Source: Streptomyces bambusae (GTDB lineage: Bacteria > Actinomycetota > Actinomycetes > Streptomycetales > Streptomycetaceae). Taken from it: a DNA stretch of 64,000 nt. The stretch spans positions 186,001-250,000 of the forward strand of contig NZ_JAJAUZ010000003.1 of NCBI RefSeq assembly GCF_020532645.1, in the 5' to 3' direction. A program made the translations under genes and the position numbers. Below the pieces are notes generated by a model. That model searched no databases. It saw only the letters and a program-made list of their open reading frames with translations, and was not told the DNA's origin. Position 1 is the first letter of the stretch; each line of letters begins with the position of its first letter. Of this stretch, positions 59,004 to 64,000 are shown piece by piece.

Positions 59004-61637
59004 TCAGGAGACGGTGCGGCTGCGGGGGTGCAGGAGGCGGTGCAGGGTCGGGCGGGGGTGGCGGAGGCGGCGGGACATGGACGCGGCCAGGGGCGGGAGG
59101 GCCCTGAGGAGGCGGTTGAGTGCGAGGGCGTAGCCGATGCCGAAGACGAGGGCGGTGAGGAAGGCGAGGTGGCGGGAGAATCCGTCCAGGAGGGGGAAGA
59201 TCTGCCAGTGGGTCAGGTAGATGGAGAGCGAACTGGTCGCGAGGAGCCCCGCCAGCCGGTTGAGGCGGTCGCGGCTGGGGAGGGTGGGGACCCACACCAA
59301 CAGGGTGAAGCCGGCCATGATGATCGCTTCGCGGCCGGGGTCACCGGGGAAGAAGCCGGGCACCGTGGCCAGGGCCGCGGCCGTGACCAGCAGGCGTTGG
59401 CGGGTGGTGGACGCCTTCGCGGCGGCCCAGCCCAGGGCGAACAGCCAGAAGACGGTGACGGCTTCGGCGTCGCGTACGTGCAGATCCCCCGGGAGGTCGA
59501 CGAGGTCGTAACGGGTGATGAGCCCGAGGGCGGCGAGGCCCATGGGGAGCGCGTAGGGGTAGCGGCGCTCGGCCCGGTCCACGGCGGGCAGGGCGAGGAG
59601 GGCGAGGGCCGCGATCAGGATGTAGACGAGCGCTTCGATGAACCAGAAGTGCATGCCGGTCGTGAGGTCTTCCGGCCCGATGATGCTGTCGAGCAGGAAG
59701 AGGTTGGCAAGCGAGTAGTCGTCGTTCAGGAGCAGGATGAAGCCGATCCAGGCCACGCTGGGCAGGGCGACGCGGGCGATGCCGGCCCGGATGCGGCGTA
59801 CCCGGACCCGACGTTCGGCGGTGGTGAGGTGGAAGCGGGCGAAGTTGTAGCCGGCCACGGCGAGCAGGATGTGCGCCCCGCCCTTGATGCCGAACACGTG
59901 GATGTGCGAGCCGACGATGCAGAAGATCGCCAGGGCGCGGAGCGCGACGCTGGTCTCCAGGGTCCGCTTGCGGGCGGGGCGGTCCGCCTCCCCGGACGGC
60001 CTGAGGTCGCGGATCGGGGTGAGGTGCCAGTCGGCCGGCAGGTGGCCGAGTCGTTCTTCCAGCTGGAGGGAGACCTCGACGTACGAGAGGGAGTCCCCGC
60101 CGAGGCCGACGAAGGAGCTGTCCTCCGTCACGTCGGTGCGGTCCAGCACGGTGGCGTACAGTCGGCAGAGGTCCTCCGGCCGGTGGCCCGGCGGGAGGGT
60201 GCGCTTCCGGTCGACGGGCCGGCCGAGGGCGCGTACGGCCTGGTAGTCGGGCTTTCCGGTGGGCAGGCGGGGCAGGTCCGGCACCATGTGGACGCGGACC
60301 GCGTGGACCGGCAGCCCGCAGTCGTCGGCGACGCGGCGGCGGATCCGGCGGGCGGCGGACTCGCCGGTGCCGGTGCCGGTGCCGACGACGGCGATCGAGA
60401 GGGACTCGTCGTCGCCTGCGCACAGCGCAGTGATGCCGTCGCGCGCGAGCGTCGCCTCGATCTGCCGGGGGTCGATGCGCAGGCCGAGGATCTTGGTGAA
60501 GCGGCCCAGTCTGCCGGTGATCTCGTACAGCCCGTCCGGGGCGCGGCGCGCGGTGTCGCCGGTGTGGAGCTCGTGCACGGTGCGGCCGAGGCGCAGGTCG
60601 TCGGGGGTGTCGGCGTAGCCCAGCATGACGTTGGGGCCGGTGTAGACCAACTCGCCCGTGTCGGGGGCTGGTTGGTCCGGGAGCGGCCGGAGGCGGAACG
60701 AGCCGCCGGGTATGGGGATGCCGGCCGCTTCGGGGCGGGTTTCGGCGAGGTGCGGGGGCAGGTAGGCCATGCGCGCCGTCGCCTCGGTCTGGCCGTACAT
60801 GACGAACAGCTCCCAGCCGGCGGTGCGGCCGAGTGCGGCGTACTGCCGGACCCTGTCGGGGGCGAGGCGTCCGCCGGCCTGGGTCACGTACCGAAGGTCG
60901 GGCAGGTCCATCGAGGCGAAGCCGACCCGGTCGAGCAGGTCGAAGGTGTACGGGACGCCGGCGAAGGTCGTGCCGCGGGCGGTGCGGAAGAGGTCCCAGA
61001 AGCAGCTGTCGGCGACGGACAGGCCGGTGAGGATCAGGGCCGCGCCGCGCAGCAGGTGGCTGTGGACGACCGAGAGGCCGTAGCAGTAGTGCAGGGGGAG
61101 GGTGGTGGCGGCGCGGTCGGTGGGCCGGATGTCGAGGTAGGCGGCGATCGACTCGGCGTTGGCCTGGAGGTTTTCGTGCGAGAGCCGGACGAGCTTGGGG
61201 GATCCGGTGGAGCCGGAAGTGCTGAGCAGCAGGGCGAGGTCGGGGTGCAGGGTGTGCGCGGAGCCGGGGCGCCGCTCGTCGAGCACCCACTCCGCGCCGT
61301 CCTGGCGGGCGACGAGGTCGGGGTCGTAGGTGTCGATCAGGGACTGTACGGCCTCGGGGTGGTCTCCGGGTGCGAGCAGCAGGGGGTGTCCCGCGGTCAG
61401 GGCCGCGAGGTGGACCACGAGCGAGTCGAGGGAGTTGGTGGCGCACAGCAGGACCAGGCGGCGTCCCGTGCCGAGGCGGCGGGCCGTGGCGTCGACGCGG
61501 GCGGCGAGCTCGCGGTACGTCACGGGGCCGTCGGAGGTGATGACGGCGGTGCGTTCGCCGTGGGCCGCGAGGGCGCGGGCGAAGGGGACGGTCCGGGTGT
61601 CGGGAAGGAGGTCGGGAAAGGCGCTCACCGGGTGCAT
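59004..61637 (-). CDS. Adenylation/carrier/acyltransferase-3 fusion, 877 aa
   Basis: Three parts in one frame. Residues 15-465: AMP-forming ligase with STSGSTGSPK (139-148), YGQTEATARM, YTGPNVMLGYAD, TGDTARR and FTKILGLRIDP (core 8). Residues about 480-545: acyl/peptidyl carrier protein with GGDSL (phosphopantetheine Ser516). Residues about 560-870: acyltransferase-3 membrane domain of about ten helices (RALAIFCIVGSHIHVFG with His, GMHFWFIEALVYI, SSLSIYLTHWQIFP). It would activate an acid, load it on its own carrier and transfer it at the membrane, like Dlt in one chain. An iron box covers its start, so it is probably iron-repressed. ATG 61637 or GTG 61628. Confidence 0.9.
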   Translation of the reverse strand: MHPVSAFPDLLPDTRTVPFARALAAHGERTAVITSDGPVTYRELAARVDATARRLGTGRRLVLLCATNSLDSLVVHLAALTAGHPLLLAPGDHPEAVQSLIDTYDPDLVARQDGAEWVLDERRPGSAHTLHPDLALLLSTSGSTGSPKLVRLSHENLQANAESIAAYLDIRPTDRAATTLPLHYCYGLSVVHSHLLRGAALILTGLSVADSCFWDLFRTARGTTFAGVPYTFDLLDRVGFASMDLPDLRYVTQAGGRLAPDRVRQYAALGRTAGWELFVMYGQTEATARMAYLPPHLAETRPEAAGIPIPGGSFRLRPLPDQPAPDTGELVYTGPNVMLGYADTPDDLRLGRTVHELHTGDTARRAPDGLYEITGRLGRFTKILGLRIDPRQIEATLARDGITALCAGDDESLSIAVVGTGTGTGESAARRIRRRVADDCGLPVHAVRVHMVPDLPRLPTGKPDYQAVRALGRPVDRKRTLPPGHRPEDLCRLYATVLDRTDVTEDSSFVGLGGDSLSYVEVSLQLEERLGHLPADWHLTPIRDLRPSGEADRPARKRTLETSVALRALAIFCIVGSHIHVFGIKGGAHILLAVAGYNFARFHLTTAERRVRVRRIRAGIARVALPSVAWIGFILLLNDDYSLANLFLLDSIIGPEDLTTGMHFWFIEALVYILIAALALLALPAVDRAERRYPYALPMGLAALGLITRYDLVDLPGDLHVRDAEAVTVFWLFALGWAAAKASTTRQRLLVTAAALATVPGFFPGDPGREAIIMAGFTLLVWVPTLPSRDRLNRLAGLLATSSLSIYLTHWQIFPLLDGFSRHLAFLTALVFGIGYALALNRLLRALPPLAASMSRRLRHPRPTLHRLLHPRSRTVS

Positions 61638-61638
61638 C

Positions 61639-61657
61639 TTAGGAAAGGCTTACTTTG
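61639..61657. promoter_or_regulatory. DmdR/IdeR-type iron box (weaker)
   Basis: TTAGGAAAGGCTTACTTTG, a partial match to the actinobacterial iron box (TTAGGTTAGGCTAACCTAA), directly before the ATG of the adenylation-fusion gene. Confidence 0.5.
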
Positions 61658-61789
61658 CTGGATAGTCACAGGAAAGTCACGGGAGTCGCACGGGGAGCCC
61701 GGGGAAGATCCACAGAAAATCGAACGCTAGTATCGGCTCCGCCGATGGGGCGCCGGGGGTCGCATTGTTGCGTGCATCACCCTTGACCT

Positions 61790-61808
61790 TTAGGTTAGCT
61801 TTACCTTA
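61790..61808. promoter_or_regulatory. DmdR/IdeR-type iron box
   Basis: TTAGGTTAGCTTTACCTTA, a close match to the actinobacterial iron box, 49 bp upstream of the iron-binding lipoprotein gene. Repression by DmdR1 plus Fe(II) is expected. Confidence 0.75.
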
Positions 61809-61856
61809 GTTATGGAGGCGTTCACGTTCTCTGCTGCATCCGCAGGAAGGCCTCCC

Positions 61857-62876
61857 ATGCGACGCCCCTTGGTCCAACGCCTCACCGCGATCTTCGCGGC
61901 GGCTTTCCTCCTCCCCGCCGCCGCCGGCTGCGGCGTCGACGAGGACGATGCGGGGCTCGTGATCTATTCGGGGCGCAACGAGAAGCTCGTCAAGCCGCTG
62001 CTGGACGAACTGGAGAAGGCGGTCGGCACCACGATCGCCGTCCGGTACGGCGAGAGTGCCGAACTCGCCGCCCAGATCCAGGAAGAGGGCGGTAAGACCA
62101 AGGCCGGCCTGTTCTTCTCGCAGGATGCCGGAGCCCTCGGCGCCCTCTCCACCAAGGGCCTGCTGGCGAAGCTGCCCCAGCCGTCGCTCGACAAGGTCGA
62201 CCCGGCCTTCCGCGGCGGCGCGGGCGACTGGGTGGGCACGTCCGGACGCGCGCGGGTCATCGCGTACAACCCGGACAAGGTATCCAAAGCCCCCGACAGT
62301 GTGCACGATCTGGTGAAGCCGGAATGGAAGGGAAAGATCGGCTACGTCCCGACCAATGCCTCCTTCCAGGCATTCGTCACCGGAATGCGCGTACTGGAAG
62401 GCGACGCCGCCACCCGCACCTGGCTCAAGGGCCTCAAAGCCAATGATCCGAAGGTCTACGACAACAACCTGAAGGTGCTCGAAGGTGTCGGCGAGGGCGA
62501 GGTCTCGCTCGGCCTCGTCAACCACTACTACTGGTACGAGCAGGTCGCCGAAAAGGGCGCGGAAAAGATCAAATCGAAGATCCATTTCCTGCCGGGCGGT
62601 GACCCGGGCGCCCTCGTCAACGTCGCCGGAGTCGGCATCGTCAAGGGCAGCGACCAGGCGCCCGTGGCGCAGAAGGCCGTCGATTTCCTCCTCTCCGAGA
62701 AGGCGCAGAAGTACTTCGCCGACGACACCAAGGAATACCCGCTGGCCGCCGGCGTCACCAGCTCCGTCGAGGGCCTGCCGCCGCTGGCCTCGCTCGACGC
62801 GCCGAAGATCGACCTCGGGAAGCTCGAATCCCTTCAGGAGACCCTGAAGATGCTTCAGGACGCCGGGATGGTCTGA
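61857..62876 (+). CDS. Iron ABC transporter substrate-binding lipoprotein
   Basis: Lipobox LPAAAGC near residue 22. The mature protein is a periplasmic-binding type II Fe(III) protein of the FbpA/FutA group: LVIYSGRNEKLVKPLLDELEKAVGTTIAVRYGESAELAAQI, the ligand Tyr pair NHYYWYEQ, and PLAAGV near the end. Start ATG 61857 (GGAAGG upstream); an in-frame ATG at 61812 lacks a lipobox-compatible start. Behind an iron box; permease gene 6 bp downstream. Confidence 0.92.
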   Translation: MRRPLVQRLTAIFAAAFLLPAAAGCGVDEDDAGLVIYSGRNEKLVKPLLDELEKAVGTTIAVRYGESAELAAQIQEEGGKTKAGLFFSQDAGALGALSTKGLLAKLPQPSLDKVDPAFRGGAGDWVGTSGRARVIAYNPDKVSKAPDSVHDLVKPEWKGKIGYVPTNASFQAFVTGMRVLEGDAATRTWLKGLKANDPKVYDNNLKVLEGVGEGEVSLGLVNHYYWYEQVAEKGAEKIKSKIHFLPGGDPGALVNVAGVGIVKGSDQAPVAQKAVDFLLSEKAQKYFADDTKEYPLAAGVTSSVEGLPPLASLDAPKIDLGKLESLQETLKMLQDAGMV

Positions 62877-62881
62877 GCGAC

Positions 62882-64000
62882 ATGACCCCCGCGGATCCCG
62901 TCCCGCAGACGGATCCCGCCGCCCGCCCGACCGGTGCACCCGCGCCGGCCGGGCGGCTGCGCGCCGGAACCCGTCCGCCCGCCGTCCTCCTGGTCCCCGC
63001 CGCCGTCGCCGCGGCTTTCGCCCTGCTGCCCCTCGGCTACCTCGTGGTCCGCTCCCTGGAACGCGGCCCCGCCTTCGCCCGGGACGTCATCCTCGACGAA
63101 CGCACGGCCCAACTCCTCGGCCGCAGCCTCGCGCTGGCTGCCGTCGTCGTCGCCGCCTGCCTGCTCCTGGGCATCTCGCTGGCCTGGCTCACCGTACGCA
63201 CCGACCTGCCCGGCGCCCGCGCCTGGTCCGTGCTGGTCACCCTGCCGCTGGCCGTGCCCAGCTACGTCGCCGCGTTCGCCTGGCTCTCCGCGTTCCCCGG
63301 CATCGAGGGGTTCACCGGGGCGGCCGTCGCCCTGACCCTGGTCAGCTTCCCGTACGTCTACCTGCCCGTCACCGCCGCCCTGCGCGGCACCGATCCGGCC
63401 CAGGAAGAGGTCTCCCGCTCGCTCGGCCACGGACCCCTCGGCACCTTCCGGCGCGTCACCCTGCCCCAGCTGCGCCCCGCCGCGACCGGAGGAGCCGTAC
63501 TCGTCGCGCTGTACGTGCTGTCCGACTTCGGCGCCGTCTCGCTGATGCGCTACGACACCTTCACCCGCGGCATCTACACCTCGTACCGCGCCAGCTTCGA
63601 CCGCACCCCCGCCGCCGCCCTCAGCGTGGTCCTCGTCGTCATGACGATCGCGCTGGTCGCGGCCGAGGCGCGGACCCGCGGCCGCGCAGGCCACGCCCGG
63701 ACCGGCACCGGCACCGCCCGCCCCGCCGTCCCCGCGCAGCTCGGCCCGTGGCGGGCCGCCGCCCTGGCCTGGTGCGCCGCGGTGACCGCCGTCGCCGTCC
63801 TCACCCCGCTGGCCACCCTCGGCTACTGGCTCGCCGTAGGGAACTCCGCGACGTGGGATCCGGGCCGGCTCCTCGACACCGCCGGCACCACCCTCGGCGT
63901 CGCCGCCGGGGGAGCCGCCCTCACCACCCTCCTCGCGCTGCCCGTCGGAGTGATCGCCGCCCGCCACCGCGGCCGCACCGCGGCCCTCCTGGAACAGTCC
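62882..64000 (+). CDS. Iron ABC transporter permease (partial at 3' edge)
   Basis: FbpB/SfuB-type permease with duplicated BPD_transp_1 domains. Visible from ATG 62882: helix PPAVLLVPAAVAAAFALLPL, then LLGRSLALAAVVVAACLLLGISLAWLTV, the EAA-like loop PAQEEVSRSLGHGPLGTFRRVTLPQLRPA that docks the ATPase, and the start of the second half (LLDTAGTTLGVAAGGAALTTLLALPVGVIAARHRG). It runs past the window edge. Operon with the binding lipoprotein; an ATPase gene is expected next. Confidence 0.92.
   Translation, partial: MTPADPVPQTDPAARPTGAPAPAGRLRAGTRPPAVLLVPAAVAAAFALLPLGYLVVRSLERGPAFARDVILDERTAQLLGRSLALAAVVVAACLLLGISLAWLTVRTDLPGARAWSVLVTLPLAVPSYVAAFAWLSAFPGIEGFTGAAVALTLVSFPYVYLPVTAALRGTDPAQEEVSRSLGHGPLGTFRRVTLPQLRPAATGGAVLVALYVLSDFGAVSLMRYDTFTRGIYTSYRASFDRTPAAALSVVLVVMTIALVAAEARTRGRAGHARTGTGTARPAVPAQLGPWRAAALAWCAAVTAVAVLTPLATLGYWLAVGNSATWDPGRLLDTAGTTLGVAAGGAALTTLLALPVGVIAARHRGRTAALLEQS

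Noticed and set aside
57408..61730. A 1440-codon open frame on the plus strand
   Set aside because: It lies antisense to the BtrH-like and adenylation-fusion genes, has Glu/Gly/Arg-rich low-complexity translation and no domain; a GC-rich shadow frame.

Overview
The window is very GC-rich (about 72%) and gene-dense. It uses GTG and TTG starts freely, has many ATGA, GTGA and TGATG overlaps, and carries an accessory gene content (class I terpene cyclase, family I36 inhibitor, Ser/Thr kinases with sensor domains, LacI, MarR, TetR and MerR regulators, GH and CBM secretome genes) that points to a Streptomyces chromosome or a close relative, probably outside the conserved core. I found no tRNA, rRNA, CRISPR array, intact insertion sequence or phage gene. 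Two genes are cut by the edges: a secreted protein on the minus strand at the left (1-132) and an iron ABC permease on the plus strand at the right (62882-64000).

Layout. 1-9.9 kb: HTH regulator/MFS exporter pair with its own palindromic operator; a SUKH (SMI1/KNR4) gene behind a promoter of the PafBC (RecA-independent DNA-damage) type; a SulP-PNPOx-STAS-ArsR cluster, whose regulator probably also controls a tiny DUF6126 membrane protein through a shared TTGCA-N6-TGCAA palindrome. 9.9-14 kb: anonymous membrane and secreted proteins, then a decayed zone (truncated BBE-type oxidoreductase, HxlR-like remnant, DUF4239 remnant) beside a 7-bp minisatellite. 14-21 kb: a terpenoid locus (MpaB-type oxygenase, polyprenyl diphosphate synthase, coupled small protein, class I terpene cyclase, hot-dog and SMP-30 proteins) interrupted by a lipoprotein/I36 inhibitor pair. 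21-30 kb: Lrp/HAD, an overlapping Fic pair, a phosphotransferase/TPR chimera that looks like a pseudogene, a 662-aa delta-60/DUF11/RTX secreted protein, and VOC, MarR/MDMPI and GNAT genes.

30-37 kb: a LacI-centred regulon (MFS + SurE on one side, an HSL-type esterase on the other) defined by two TTACACGTGTAA palindromes. 37-42 kb: a cell-surface glycan locus, with a processive GT2 followed by one 1009-aa protein that joins an acyltransferase-3 membrane domain, an SGNH domain and a GH16 domain, behind a DasR-like operator and a 24-bp repeat leader. 42-54 kb: GNAT/TetR, DUF4291, a kinase-PQQ protein, a stand-alone HflX N-domain, a serine beta-lactamase-fold hydrolase, MerR-HEAT + HEAT, a kinase fused to a periplasmic binding protein, and a secreted tripeptidyl-peptidase-like hydrolase. 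54-64 kb: a secreted CBM-GH-NPCBM enzyme, a BtrH-like protein, and a divergent iron-box region driving an adenylation-carrier-acyltransferase-3 fusion on one side and an iron ABC transporter on the other.

The two most unusual genes are the two acyltransferase-3 fusions (39198-42227 and 59004-61637). Each packs a complete activation/transfer or modify/trim system for a surface or siderophore-like substrate into one membrane polypeptide. A second theme is short tandem repeats at gene 3' ends, two of them overlapping stop codons.
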